NCBI GenBank assembly: GCA_963675365.2
Contig: CAXXVA010000003.1
Span: 434,001 to 498,000, forward strand
Length of the DNA stretch: 64,000 nucleotides
Reading direction: 5' to 3'
Source of the DNA: CAXXOK01 sp963675365
GTDB lineage: Bacteria; Bacillota; Clostridia; Christensenellales; Aristaeellaceae
The notes under the pieces were generated by a model that did not search any database, was not told where the DNA came from, and worked only from the letters and a program-made list of their open reading frames with translations. A program made the position numbers and the translations under genes. Shown here one piece after another: positions 7,959 through 16,656 of the stretch. Numbering within the stretch: the stretch's first letter is position 1; every line of letters starts with the position of its first letter.

Positions 7959-9036
7959 AACACCGTGGATCCGCATCGCCAAGCGGGATTCGATCGCGGC
8001 GTGGCACGGCTGGCTGATCCGGCTGGCGGGGCTTGTGCTCGCGCTGCTGGCGAGCGCGGTCGTGATCTATTCCATCGTGCACCTGAATCCCATCAAAGTC
8101 TACGAGGCGATGTTCGAGGGCAACTTCGGCTCCAGCCGCCGCATGTGGGTCAACTTCCGCGATACGGCGATGCTTTTGTGCATCGGCATCGGGCTGGCAC
8201 CCGCGTTCAAGATGCGCTTTTGGAACATCGGTGCGGAGGGGCAGATACTGATCGGCGGCATTGCGACCGCCGCGGTGATGATCTACTTCGGCAGCACCCT
8301 GCCGACCTGGGCGCTGTTGTGCGTGTCCCTGATCGCAAGCCTCATCGCGGGCGCGGTGTGGGGCGCGGTTCCGGCCATCTTCAAAGCTCGCTACGGCACC
8401 AACGAGACCCTGTTCACGCTGATGATGAATTATGTCGCTATCCAGCTGACGAGCTATTTCGTGGCCGTGTGGGAAAATCCCTTCGGGTCCAATACCGTGG
8501 GCATTATCAACCAGCGTACGCAGATGGGCTGGTTTCCGCCGGTGTTCGGGCAGAAATACCTGCTCAACGTCATTTTGGTCTTGGTGCTGACCATCGCAAT
8601 GTTTGTGTACCTGCGCTATTCCAAGCAGGGGTATGAGATTGCGGTGGTGGGCGAGTCAAACAAAACCGCGCGCTATATCGGCATCAGCGTCAAGCGGGTC
8701 ATCATCCGCACCATGATGCTCTCAGGCGCGATCTGCGGGCTGGCCGGGTATATCGCGGTTGCAGGCGCGTCGCATACGATTTCCACCAGTACGGCTGGAG
8801 GCAGCGGCTTTACGGCTATCATCGTGGCGTGGCTTGCGAAGTTCAACACCTTCGTGATGGTACTGGTGGCGGGGCTGTTGGTATTCCTCGAAAAAGGAGC
8901 GATCCAGATCGCGTCCCAGTACAGCCTGAACGATTACGCCTCGCAGATGATCACGGGAATTATTCTGTTCTTTATTTTAGGCAGCGAGTTTTTCACCCGC
9001 TACCGGCTCATCTTCCGCGGAAGGGAGGACAAATAA
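7942..9036 (+). CDS. Nucleoside ABC transporter permease, YufP-like
   Basis: A 364-residue inner-membrane subunit of the branched-chain-amino-acid/BMP type of permease, with about ten hydrophobic segments. Diagnostic stretches are FWNIGAEGQILIGGI and the cytoplasmic loop KTARYIGISVKRVIIRTMML, which contacts the ATPase. The ATG follows GAGAGGA inside the end of the ATPase frame, so the genes are translationally linked. It should pair with the next gene product to form the heterodimeric channel. Confidence 0.92.
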   Translation: MNPTHKTPWIRIAKRDSIAAWHGWLIRLAGLVLALLASAVVIYSIVHLNPIKVYEAMFEGNFGSSRRMWVNFRDTAMLLCIGIGLAPAFKMRFWNIGAEGQILIGGIATAAVMIYFGSTLPTWALLCVSLIASLIAGAVWGAVPAIFKARYGTNETLFTLMMNYVAIQLTSYFVAVWENPFGSNTVGIINQRTQMGWFPPVFGQKYLLNVILVLVLTIAMFVYLRYSKQGYEIAVVGESNKTARYIGISVKRVIIRTMMLSGAICGLAGYIAVAGASHTISTSTAGGSGFTAIIVAWLAKFNTFVMVLVAGLLVFLEKGAIQIASQYSLNDYASQMITGIILFFILGSEFFTRYRLIFRGREDK

Positions 9037-9037
9037 C

Positions 9038-10009
9038 ATGGCGTCGATTTTATCGCTTTTACAGGCCGCGATCGTGTTCGGCACGGTGATCCTCTTTGGC
9101 GCGGTGGGCGAGATCCTGACGGAAAAATCCGGCAACCTGAACCTGGGCGTGCCTGGCATCATGTACCTTGGCGGCATCGCGGGGCTTGGCGGGGCGTTTT
9201 GGTATGAGTCCGGCGCCGCGGTTCCCTCGCCGATTGTTGGACTTTTGATCGCGCTGCTGTGCGCGCTGCTGGCATCGGTGCTGGCAGGTTTCATTTACAG
9301 CTTCCTCACCATCACGCTACGTGCCAACCAGAACGTCACCGGCCTGACGCTGACGATCTTCGGCTCCGGCGTTGCGAATTTCTTCGGCGGCGCGATGAAC
9401 AAGCTGGCCGGCGGCGTGGGGCAGATCTCGGTTTCGGCAACCTCGGGCGCATACCGGGCGACGCTGCCGTTTCTGTCAAACGTCGGCGTGCTCTCCTCGC
9501 TTGGGTTTATGACGTATCTGGCGATAGTCCTGGCGTTTCTGGCGAGCTGGTTTCTGCGCAGGACCCGCAATGGGCTAAACCTCCGCGCCGTGGGCGAAAA
9601 CCCGGCCACGGCCGACGCAGCGGGCATCAGCGTAACACGGTACAAATACCTGTCCACCTGCGTGGGTGCGGCGATCACCGGTATGGGCGGGCTTTACTAC
9701 GTGATGGACTACATCAAGGGCACCTGGGCCAACGACGGCGGCATCGAAAAGCTCGGCTGGCTGGCCGTGGCGCTGGTCATCTTCGCGCGATGGAAGCCCA
9801 GGCACGCCATCTGGGGCTCGTACCTGTTCGGCGTTTTGTTCTGGCTGTACTTCTATATGGGCGGGCTGACCCGCTCGTCGCAGGAGCTGTTCAAAATGCT
9901 CCCGTATGTGGTTACGATTCTGGTGCTGATTGTGGTTTCCATGCGCCGTAAACATGAAAATCAGCCGCCCGCAAGCTTGGGGCAGCCGTATTTCCGGGAA
10001 GACAGATAG
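9038..10009 (+). CDS. Nucleoside ABC transporter permease, YufQ-like
   Basis: The 323-residue second permease of the BMP-type nucleoside importer. It has about nine membrane segments, the conserved early motif EILTEKSGNLNLGVPGIMY and the coupling loop ENPATADAAGISVTRYKYL. The start lies one base after the previous stop, with GGGAGG upstream. It ends the operon: the stop is six bases from the convergent end of xpt, and no clear terminator separates them. Confidence 0.92.
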   Translation: MASILSLLQAAIVFGTVILFGAVGEILTEKSGNLNLGVPGIMYLGGIAGLGGAFWYESGAAVPSPIVGLLIALLCALLASVLAGFIYSFLTITLRANQNVTGLTLTIFGSGVANFFGGAMNKLAGGVGQISVSATSGAYRATLPFLSNVGVLSSLGFMTYLAIVLAFLASWFLRRTRNGLNLRAVGENPATADAAGISVTRYKYLSTCVGAAITGMGGLYYVMDYIKGTWANDGGIEKLGWLAVALVIFARWKPRHAIWGSYLFGVLFWLYFYMGGLTRSSQELFKMLPYVVTILVLIVVSMRRKHENQPPASLGQPYFREDR

Positions 10010-10015
10010 CTGGTT

Positions 10016-10588
10016 TTAATTGCGGAAATGCACCGTGCCGTCGCGCATGCTGTCGATAATGGCAAGGCTCTGTACGTTGTAGCCAGACTTGCGCAGGGCG
10101 TCTCCGCCGCCTTGGAAGCCTTTTTCAATCACAATTCCGATGCCCGCGACCTGGGCTCCGGCCTGACTGGCAATATCCAGCAGGCCTTTTTGCGCCTTGC
10201 CGGTGGCCAGAATATCGTCGATGATCAGAATTCTGTCGCCGGACGACAGGTAGCGTTTTTCCAAAATCACCGTGTAGTCCCTGCCGCGCGTAAAGCTGGT
10301 GACTATCGTGCGGTAAACCTCGCCGTCGATGTTCTTGCTTTCGGATTTCTTGGCGAACACCAGCGGTACGCCCAACTGCAGCGCCGTAAAGCAGGCGATC
10401 GCGATGCCGCTGGCCTCGATGGTGATCACCTTGGTGATCTTCTCCTCACTGAACAGGCGCTTGAATTCCTTGGATATTTCATCCATCAGGGCGATATCGA
10501 TCTGGTGGTTTAGAAATCCATCCACCTTGATAATCTGCTCGTCCTTGACCCGGCCGTCCCGCAGGATACGTTCCTTGAGAAGATCCAT
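10016..10588 (-). CDS. xpt: Xanthine phosphoribosyltransferase
   Basis: This 190-residue enzyme salvages xanthine to XMP with PRPP, feeding GMP synthase. The PRPP-binding motif ILIIDDILATGKA is intact, and the sequence aligns with Bacillus Xpt over its whole length (FLNHQID, EASGIA, GAQVAGIGIVIEKGFQ). I chose the ATG at 10588, eight bases after GGAG; a TTG immediately upstream is also possible. No purine riboswitch precedes it: the leader is only about 30 bases. It lies convergent with the nucleoside importer, which suits purine salvage. Confidence 0.95.
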   Translation of the reverse strand: MDLLKERILRDGRVKDEQIIKVDGFLNHQIDIALMDEISKEFKRLFSEEKITKVITIEASGIAIACFTALQLGVPLVFAKKSESKNIDGEVYRTIVTSFTRGRDYTVILEKRYLSSGDRILIIDDILATGKAQKGLLDIASQAGAQVAGIGIVIEKGFQGGGDALRKSGYNVQSLAIIDSMRDGTVHFRN

Positions 10589-10624
10589 CAAAACAACTCC
10601 ATCTGCGTTTGCTTATTTTCATCT

Positions 10625-10653
10625 ATTATACCCGCACTCAGCCTTTTTGGGAA
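10625..10653 (-). promoter_or_regulatory. Probable promoter of xpt
   Basis: On the minus strand TATAAT (10625-10630) has a weak -35, TTCCCA (10648-10653), 17 bases upstream. The predicted leader is short, which argues against a 5' riboswitch. Confidence 0.5.
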
Positions 10654-10779
10654 TGGCAAACGCAAAGAAAAATCACGGATGCGGTAAAATCGTGTTTCGG
10701 CAGGGGTTTACGGAGATATCTTGTATATAGAATAGTAGACCTGTGAAACCCGCAAGGAAGCGATGAAGGAGGATGCGCC

Positions 10780-11034
10780 ATGAATTGCAATTATATCATC
10801 GGGATCAAGATGGACAACCGCGTGGCAAACGCCGCGGTACTGCAGGACGCGCTGACCAAAAACGGCTGCCTGATTAAAACCCGCCTTGGCATGCACGAGG
10901 TGGATGAACAAACCTGCGCCAACTACGGCCTGATCGTACTCCAGCCCTGCGGAACAGCCGAAGAGATCGATAAGCTGGTCAAAGACCTGAACGCTTTGGA
11001 TGGTATCACCGCAAAGATGATGGATTTGAATTAG
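10780..11034 (+). CDS. Small ACT-like (TM1266-type) domain protein
   Basis: This 84-residue protein resembles the TM1266 family of small ferredoxin-fold (ACT/NikR-C-like) proteins, some members of which are annotated as iron-only hydrogenase system regulators. The pattern fits: an opening YIIGIKMDNR strand, a central TRLGMHEVDE segment and a final short strand. It has two spare cysteines (CANYG and QPCG). The start ATG follows AAGGAGG and a strong terminator follows. No hydrogenase gene is in the window, so the annotated role should not be assumed. Confidence 0.6.
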   Translation: MNCNYIIGIKMDNRVANAAVLQDALTKNGCLIKTRLGMHEVDEQTCANYGLIVLQPCGTAEEIDKLVKDLNALDGITAKMMDLN

Positions 11035-11061
11035 CGCAAGACCGGTGGATATCAATCGTTA

Positions 11062-11094
11062 AAAACGCCCCGTTCACAGCGAACGGGGCGTTTT
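11062..11094. terminator. Bidirectional intrinsic terminator
   Basis: A perfect 14-bp stem, AAAACGCCCCGTTC / GAACGGGGCGTTTT with a five-base loop, ends with T-runs on both strands. It serves the ACT-like gene on the plus strand and the zinc-ribbon gene on the minus strand. Confidence 0.9.
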
Positions 11095-11108
11095 GCTTAC
11101 CCAAGACG

Positions 11109-11252
11109 TTATTCCTCCACCTTTTCCCAGGTCTTGTTGCCGCAGCGGGGGCAGACCGGAAGGGCGTCGGTATCATTTTCCAAGGTGATGATTTTGCCGC
11201 ATTTCAGGCATTTGTAGGTTCCCTTGCCGGGGGTATCGCCGGTTTTCAGCAT
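11109..11252 (-). CDS. Small zinc-ribbon protein
   Basis: A 47-residue protein with two CxxC knuckles (CLKCG and CPRCG) that would bind one zinc or iron ion, in the pattern GKGTYKCLKCGKIITL...LPVCPRCG seen in many small clostridial zinc-ribbon proteins. The ATG at 11252 has an ideal AAGGAGG upstream; the longer open frame to 11483 has no support. Its function is not known. Confidence 0.8.
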   Translation of the reverse strand: MLKTGDTPGKGTYKCLKCGKIITLENDTDALPVCPRCGNKTWEKVEE

Positions 11253-11349
11253 GATAATCCTCCTTAGCTGTCGGTTTAATATGCTTTTGTGCTCGTCGGG
11301 TCTGCGGTTGACATTTACTGGATATAGTATACCATACAGCAGCGGCGGA

Positions 11350-12063
11350 TTAAAGCAGTTTCCGCTCAAACCGCCTGTACTGCAGCCATATCCATGCCGC
11401 CGACAGCAGCGCGGCAGGCAGAACTCCCAGATAGCTGCCGGACTGAAACACCTTCGCGATCCAAAACGAAGGCAGCCAGGCAAACAAATACTGCAGGCCG
11501 TTCGTCAGGAAAAACGGAACCGGAAGCCCAAACAGCAGAAGCCCCGAAAGCTTCGCCAGCGCCATGCCTTCCACGCGGTTGTGCGAGTAGGTGACGACCA
11601 GCATCGCTACAGGTACGCAGAGCATGACCGATAACAAACTGACCAGCAAAACGTTCCAAATCGTCCAGTCTGTCAGCGCGCAAAGCATGAGCAATGCCGC
11701 GGATACGAAGGCCGAAAGTAGCGCCGGGTACACAAGCCTGGAAATAATATAGCCCTTCCTGCGCACGGGCGTTACCGCCAGGTAGGCGGCGACGTGTTCG
11801 TCGATCTCCGAAAGCATGACCATCGCGGAGATGAACACCAGAAAATACGGCGCGAACACAGCCAGGAACAGGTCAAACAGCAGGTAATAGCCCGTCAGGA
11901 CGGCGTCCGACTGGAATACGGACGTAAGCTGCGCCTCCAGAAACGGGATGCCGAAGCGAAACAGCGCGGCGATCAACAGCGGCAGAAAGCACATCATGTA
12001 CAGCATGCTGTCGCCGCGTATCTGCCGGAAAAACATGCGCATGGACAATGCATTGGATTTCAT
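11350..12063 (-). CDS. ABC-2-type exporter permease, second subunit
   Basis: A 237-residue protein with about six membrane segments, similar to permeases of ABC-2 drug or fluoroquinolone exporters. The start MKSNALSMRMFF follows GGAGGG, and the ATGA overlap with the upstream permease stop shows coupled translation; the longer upstream frame is an artefact. It is the last gene of the TetR-ATPase-permease-permease operon. It carries the usual arginine-rich cytosolic loop between helices (TPVRRKGYIISRLVYP). The substrate is unknown. Confidence 0.8.
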   Translation of the reverse strand: MKSNALSMRMFFRQIRGDSMLYMMCFLPLLIAALFRFGIPFLEAQLTSVFQSDAVLTGYYLLFDLFLAVFAPYFLVFISAMVMLSEIDEHVAAYLAVTPVRRKGYIISRLVYPALLSAFVSAALLMLCALTDWTIWNVLLVSLLSVMLCVPVAMLVVTYSHNRVEGMALAKLSGLLLFGLPVPFFLTNGLQYLFAWLPSFWIAKVFQSGSYLGVLPAALLSAAWIWLQYRRFERKLL

Positions 12064-12743
12064 AGCTTGATCCCTCCAACGGACAGGAGCATCAGCTTTA
12101 CGACACGCACAGCCGCAAGGTACAGCCCCGCCGTCCACAAAAACAGCGACAGCAGCGCAAGCGCCGGAATGCCCCGGCCCGTACACAGCATTAGCAGGCT
12201 TGCCCCGGGATGCAGTACAAAGAGATCCGATGGCACAAAGAACATCCACAAAACGGCCGGAACGACGGTCAGTACCTCCAGCGGTACGGCGGCGAGGAAG
12301 AACTGGTTCAGAGTTTTGATTTTGCACGCCGCGATCAGCCCCAGCGCGGAAAATAGGCATGAACACAGGAACACCGAAACGAGGAAAAGAAGGGGAGAGC
12401 GGACCACGCCCGCGCCCAGACCGATGACCGCCGCGACGAGCGTGGAGATCAGCCCGATGGACACGAGTTTGGACAGCACGTACTCCCATGCGCCGACCGG
12501 GGAGACGGCGATGGAGTCCAGCACCCGCTCGTTTTTTTCAAACAGCACGATCGCGCCCATGAAAAACAGCCCCATCGCTGCGGGATCGGTAAAGATCATG
12601 ATGATCGCCGCGTCGCCGCGCCACGCGTCCGGCAGGGCGTAGAGCAGACCAAGGTACACCAGCGTCAAAATCCCGTAAATCGAATAAAATCCGTAAAGGA
12701 ACTGGAAGCGGATATCGGAAAGAACCAGCGCTCCTGATTTCAC
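12060..12743 (-). CDS. ABC-2-type exporter permease, first subunit
   Basis: A 227-residue membrane protein with six predicted helices. It contains FEKNERVLDSIAVSPVGAWEYVLSKL, a stretch typical of ABC-2 permeases that contact the ATPase. The start is GTG at 12743, six bases after GGGGAGGGG and overlapping the ATPase stop (GTGA). With the downstream permease it would form a heterodimeric exporter channel. Confidence 0.8.
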   Translation of the reverse strand: MKSGALVLSDIRFQFLYGFYSIYGILTLVYLGLLYALPDAWRGDAAIIMIFTDPAAMGLFFMGAIVLFEKNERVLDSIAVSPVGAWEYVLSKLVSIGLISTLVAAVIGLGAGVVRSPLLFLVSVFLCSCLFSALGLIAACKIKTLNQFFLAAVPLEVLTVVPAVLWMFFVPSDLFVLHPGASLLMLCTGRGIPALALLSLFLWTAGLYLAAVRVVKLMLLSVGGIKL

Positions 12744-13588
12744 TGCAGGCCCCTCCCCGTGATTTCGACGAAGACGTCGTTCAAGGTCGGTTCGGCGGAA
12801 TGGACGGAGGCAAGCTTGCCATCACGCGCCAACTGAAGAAAAACCTCGTCCTCGCCGGTCTTTTCCAGCGCGACGCGGCGCTCCTTAAGCGCCCCGTCCT
12901 GCGACAGATAGGCGTAGGTCATTTCCTCGGCGCGCTTTTGCGTCATCAGGGCTTTGGGCGTGTCCAGCGCGGCGATCGCGCCGTCCACGATGAACGATAC
13001 GCGGTCGCAGAGCTCCGCCGCATCGTACATGTTATGCGTAGTCAGGATCACGGTCCGGCCCGCCGCCTTTTCTTCCAGGATCATGTCCTTCATCACTCGC
13101 GCGTTGGAGGGGTCGAGCCCGTTGGTCGGCTCGTCCAGAAACAGAAGCTCCGGTTCGTGCAAAAGCGCTTTGATGAAGTTCAGCCGCGATTTCATCCCTT
13201 TGGAATACTCCGACACCTTCTTGTCCGCGTCCTGGTACAGCCCGATGGCTTTGAGAAGCCCGTCGATGTTCCGGTGCCTGCGGTACAGCGACGAGAAGAA
13301 CCGCAGGTTTTCCCGCCCCGTCAGTTTTTCGTAGAGGCTTGGGAACTCAAAATCCACACCGATCGTCTGGTAAAAATCTTTGCCGGCGTGCCTTGCCTGC
13401 GTGCCGTTTACCGTTACGCTGCCGCCGTAGCGGGGAAGAAGCCCGATTAAAAGCTTTTGCAGCGTGCTCTTGCCCGCGCCGGACGGACCGAGGAACCCGA
13501 AAATCTCTCCGTCCCGCACACTGAAATTCATGGCTTCGATGAAGGGCTTACCCGTATAGCTGAACGTAAGGTTTTGAACGTTGATCAT
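12740..13588 (-). CDS. ABC exporter ATP-binding protein
   Basis: A 282-residue ATPase of the drug-export (CcmA/NatA) type. It has Walker A GPSGAGKST, signature SEYSKGMKSRL, Walker B LLFLDEPTNGLDP and an H-loop (TTHNMYDAAEL), all intact. A C-terminal extension of about 70 residues is usual for exporters with separate permeases. The ATG has GGAGG upstream and overlaps the TetR stop. It energises the two following permeases; the cargo is probably a toxic compound or lipid, inferred only from TetR control. Confidence 0.92.
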   Translation of the reverse strand: MINVQNLTFSYTGKPFIEAMNFSVRDGEIFGFLGPSGAGKSTLQKLLIGLLPRYGGSVTVNGTQARHAGKDFYQTIGVDFEFPSLYEKLTGRENLRFFSSLYRRHRNIDGLLKAIGLYQDADKKVSEYSKGMKSRLNFIKALLHEPELLFLDEPTNGLDPSNARVMKDMILEEKAAGRTVILTTHNMYDAAELCDRVSFIVDGAIAALDTPKALMTQKRAEEMTYAYLSQDGALKERRVALEKTGEDEVFLQLARDGKLASVHSAEPTLNDVFVEITGRGLQ

Positions 13589-14184
13589 ACCTGGCCTCCA
13601 AACATTTGCAGTACGATACCGCGGATCATGATACGAAGCACCTCGTCAAATCGGTCGTGCGAGACTTCCTCTTTATGAAGCAGGAAGAGGAAGGTGCCCC
13701 GCAGCGCGGCGGCAAACAACGTGCTCTTCTCCGCGTCCGTCTCGGGGAATAGCGCCATCAGCCGGGTAAACATCCTTTCATCATCCAGAATGTTTGCCTG
13801 CACAAATTCCGGCGGCGCGCTGTGCATCAGCCGTTCCAGTTCGCCGTTTTCAACGAGTTTGAGGAGGAACGAGCCGTCCAGCGAACGGTACAGCTCCATG
13901 ATGAGGTCCGTCAGCTCTTCCGGGCCGGGAGTGTTCGGCATAGCTGCGACCATCCCGAGCAGCTGTTCCTGGATCAGCGTGTTGTACTTCAGAATCACAT
14001 CAAAAATCAGCGCTTCCTTGGATGCGTAGAACAGGTAAAACGTCCCCTTGGGGATCTTTGCCCGCTTGACAAGCTCGTCCACAGTCGTTTTACGGATGCC
14101 GTATGCTGCAAGGCAGACTTCGGCTTCCTGCATCAGCCTCTCTTTGATAAAGGCTTTCTCCGTTTCCGAGAATGATCTGGGCAT
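13585..14184 (-). CDS. TetR-family repressor of the exporter operon
   Basis: A 199-residue regulator. Residues 10-56 form the TetR helix-turn-helix (KTTVDELVKRAKIPKGTFYLFY); the rest is a helical ligand domain. The start ATG at 14184 follows AGGAGG; the longer frame to 14418 is spurious. It is the first gene of the operon it probably represses, and an inverted repeat overlaps its promoter. Overlapping ATGA junctions tie it to the ATPase gene. The inducer would be the exporter's substrate. Confidence 0.9.
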   Translation of the reverse strand: MPRSFSETEKAFIKERLMQEAEVCLAAYGIRKTTVDELVKRAKIPKGTFYLFYASKEALIFDVILKYNTLIQEQLLGMVAAMPNTPGPEELTDLIMELYRSLDGSFLLKLVENGELERLMHSAPPEFVQANILDDERMFTRLMALFPETDAEKSTLFAAALRGTFLFLLHKEEVSHDRFDEVLRIMIRGIVLQMFGGQV

Positions 14185-14208
14185 ATCGCAACCTCCTGAT
14201 GAAAACGT

Positions 14209-14234
14209 ATGACTAAAATAGACGATATAGTCAT
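14209..14234 (-). promoter_or_regulatory. Probable TetR operator
   Basis: The inverted repeat ATGACTA (14209-14215) and TAGTCAT (14228-14234), spaced by 12 bases, touches the -10 box and covers the transcription start of the TetR operon. Size and position fit an autoregulatory TetR site. Confidence 0.6.
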
Positions 14235-14261
14235 GATAAACGCATCCCAGCGTTCTGTCAA
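14233..14261 (-). promoter_or_regulatory. Promoter of the TetR-ABC exporter operon
   Basis: On the minus strand TTGACA (14256-14261) and TATCAT (14233-14238) are 17 bases apart, a near-consensus promoter. Confidence 0.75.
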
Positions 14262-14272
14262 TACCGTATGAT

Positions 14273-14299
14273 AAAAAAACACGCCGGTTGTCCGGCGTG
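14273..14299 (-). terminator. Intrinsic terminator of the nucleotidyltransferase gene
   Basis: Read on the minus strand, the stem CACGCCGG / CCGGCGTG with an ACAA loop (14280-14299) is followed by seven T residues. It lies about 30 bases after the stop. Confidence 0.85.
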
Positions 14300-14326
14300 C
14301 GTGAAAGCGATAGGGGGGATGGTGCG

Positions 14327-15232
14327 CTAGAATAGTTTATCCGGATAGAAGCCGCTTTGATGCAGCTGCTTGAGCTTCTGTTGTACGATGGGCTTATCCT
14401 CCTGATAGGTGATGCCAAACCAGGAGGCCTGCGTGGTCAGCACGTCGATCGTCAGCCCGTCCTGCCGCATCATTTGGTCGGCCAGCGTGGGCAGAACGTA
14501 CTCGGCGCGCAGTTCGCCGGGCTGCAGGCCCCGCAAGAACGCATGGAAGCGCGTTTGCGCGACGTCCAAAAACCATGGCGTGAATCCAAACAGATTCATG
14601 CTCACCAGGCTGTCCGGGTCCAGTACGAGTCCGGCGGGGTCGCTGTCGGTATCGCGGATGGAGCCGTCCTGGAACTTTTGGATTTTGTAGGTTTCGGTGA
14701 TGTGCGCGAGCTTTCCGTTTTCATCGGTAGCGCAAACGCCGCGGGTAACCGAGCCATACTCGCTCACGGTGTTTTTCAGTCGGTAGCACATCATGCACGC
14801 TTCGGTTTCGGGCTTTAAGGTGTGCAGGTGGTTTAACATGTTCCGGTATGGTTCCCGGCCGTAATAATCGTCCGCGTTAATGACGGCGAACGGCTCGTGG
14901 ATAACATTCTTGGCGCAGAGCACCGCGTGTACGGTGCCGAAGGGCTTCACACGCTCCGCGGGCACCGAATACCAATCAGGAAGGCTCGAAAAATCCTGGA
15001 ATACGTATTCCACTTTCGCGCGCCGGCTCAGCTTGTTGCCGATCAGCTCGCGGATGCGCTGTTCAAAATCGCGCTTGATGATGAATACAACCTTGTTAAA
15101 CCCGGCTTCCAGCGCGTCGTATACCGAGTATTCCAGCAGTATCTCGTTGTGCGGGCCCATGCCGTCGATCTGTTTATCGCCGCCATAGCGGGTTCCAAGG
15201 CCTGCCGCCATGATCAGTAGGGTATTATCCAT
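14327..15232 (-). CDS. Sugar-1-phosphate nucleotidyltransferase-like protein
   Basis: A 301-residue NTP_transferase-fold protein that would activate a sugar phosphate or similar small molecule as an NDP-conjugate. The N-terminal MAAGLGTRYGGDKQ is the nucleotide-binding signature, and INADDYYG carries metal-binding aspartates. I chose the ATG at 15232 because GGAG precedes it by eight bases; an in-frame ATG at 15250 is less well placed. It lies 23 bases downstream of a sugar transferase gene and probably shares its promoter, which suggests a surface-glycan role. The exact substrate cannot be assigned. Confidence 0.82.
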   Translation of the reverse strand: MDNTLLIMAAGLGTRYGGDKQIDGMGPHNEILLEYSVYDALEAGFNKVVFIIKRDFEQRIRELIGNKLSRRAKVEYVFQDFSSLPDWYSVPAERVKPFGTVHAVLCAKNVIHEPFAVINADDYYGREPYRNMLNHLHTLKPETEACMMCYRLKNTVSEYGSVTRGVCATDENGKLAHITETYKIQKFQDGSIRDTDSDPAGLVLDPDSLVSMNLFGFTPWFLDVAQTRFHAFLRGLQPGELRAEYVLPTLADQMMRQDGLTIDVLTTQASWFGITYQEDKPIVQQKLKQLHQSGFYPDKLF

Positions 15233-15255
15233 GCGCGGTCTCCATTTCAATTTGT

Positions 15256-16656
15256 TTAGGGTGTTCTCGTCTTGGGGCGGATGCGGATAGGCATCGTTTG
15301 CGCTTTTTTAGAATGAAAGCCTTCTACGCTGTCGGGACGGAAAAACACCGTCACGGTGCGAAGCATCAGCCGGATATCCGACATCAGCGAGAACCTGTGG
15401 ATGTACATGAGATCCAGAATAACCTTGTCTTTGGGGGTCGTGTTGTATTTCCCGTCGATCTGCGCAAGCCCCGTCATGCCTGCTTTCATCTTTTGCCGGT
15501 ACACAAACTCCGGTACGTCGCGGGTATAGCGGTCGACGTTTTCAAGCATCTCCGGGCGCGGCCCCACAATACTCATATCCCCGACGAAGATGTTGAACAG
15601 CTGCGGAAGCTCGTCAATGCGCAGCCGGCGGAGAATGTGCCCTACCTTGGTGATGCGGTCGTCGTTCACGGTTGTGGAGTTCAGGGGTTTGGACTGATCA
15701 TGGTCAAACATCGTCCGGAATTTGATGATGGTGAACACTCTGCCGTTAATGGTCGCGCGTTTCTGCTTGAAAAACACGGGGCCCTTGTCGTACGACTTGA
15801 TGATGATCGCGGAGATGAGCATGATGGGGCTTAGCACAACGATGCCGATGGCGGAAAAAAAGATATCCATCGTGCGTTTCATCACCCGCTGGAACAGCGT
15901 CGGCTCTACCTGGAAGGTGTGCAGAAATAGCGTGTCGTCGATAACCACTTGTGCGGACGAGGAGATAATGACGTCTTCCAGTTCGGCGGCCAGATACATG
16001 GATTTTCCGTGCTTGTAGCAAAAAGCCTCGATGGCCGCCTCCTCGGTATCGGGAATGCCGACCAGAAACACGACATCGTGCTCCAGAATGGTTTCATGGA
16101 GGTCGTCACAGTGGTAGTGCAGCACGTCGCACAGGCGGTATCGCTTGGGGAAGGTGTGCAGCTTTTCCGCGACGTGGTCGGCAAGCTCCTGCGAAGCGGC
16201 AACGATGCAGCAAGCTTGCGGGGGATTGAGTTTGTAATAAATGTTATCGCCCAGGCGGACGATCAAGTAGATCAGTCCGGTCTGCAGCACGACGGCAACG
16301 CAAAACCACAGGAAATCCATGCCGAACAGGATCAGACGAGGGTTGTTGGCTGGGTTCACGTTCATGATCTGCAACAGGAGATATGTCACGATGTCCGCCA
16401 GGATCACGGAGATCAGGATTCCGAAAAAAACCGAACGCGTTTTGCGTTCGCCCATTTGAAATCCGCCGTAGACGTTGGCAAGCAATACGATCATGATGGT
16501 GAATGTGGCTATCGTAACGGCTGTGGTACGGGTGTAGCTTAAAAGCTGCGGATTGTTGATCGCCTGCAGAAAGAAAAATACAAGGAAAACGCAAAGGTAC
16601 AGCAAGACTTGGAAAAACGTCGTCAGCAGCTGTGATTGGATAGACCGGTTTTTCAT
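15256..16656 (-). CDS. Polyprenyl-phosphate sugar-1-phosphate transferase (exopolysaccharide initiation)
   Basis: A 466-residue membrane enzyme that loads the first sugar phosphate on undecaprenyl phosphate for capsule or exopolysaccharide synthesis. It has about five N-terminal helices, a middle nucleotide-binding-like domain, a further helix, and the C-terminal bacterial sugar transferase domain. The motifs are KRTMDIFFSAIG, KFRTMFDHD, LRRLRIDELPQLFNI and SIVGPRPE. The start at 16656 follows GGAGG; the 484-residue frame begins 18 codons too early. It pairs with the nucleotidyltransferase downstream. I see no glycosyltransferases or flippase nearby. Confidence 0.9.
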   Translation of the reverse strand: MKNRSIQSQLLTTFFQVLLYLCVFLVFFFLQAINNPQLLSYTRTTAVTIATFTIMIVLLANVYGGFQMGERKTRSVFFGILISVILADIVTYLLLQIMNVNPANNPRLILFGMDFLWFCVAVVLQTGLIYLIVRLGDNIYYKLNPPQACCIVAASQELADHVAEKLHTFPKRYRLCDVLHYHCDDLHETILEHDVVFLVGIPDTEEAAIEAFCYKHGKSMYLAAELEDVIISSSAQVVIDDTLFLHTFQVEPTLFQRVMKRTMDIFFSAIGIVVLSPIMLISAIIIKSYDKGPVFFKQKRATINGRVFTIIKFRTMFDHDQSKPLNSTTVNDDRITKVGHILRRLRIDELPQLFNIFVGDMSIVGPRPEMLENVDRYTRDVPEFVYRQKMKAGMTGLAQIDGKYNTTPKDKVILDLMYIHRFSLMSDIRLMLRTVTVFFRPDSVEGFHSKKAQTMPIRIRPKTRTP

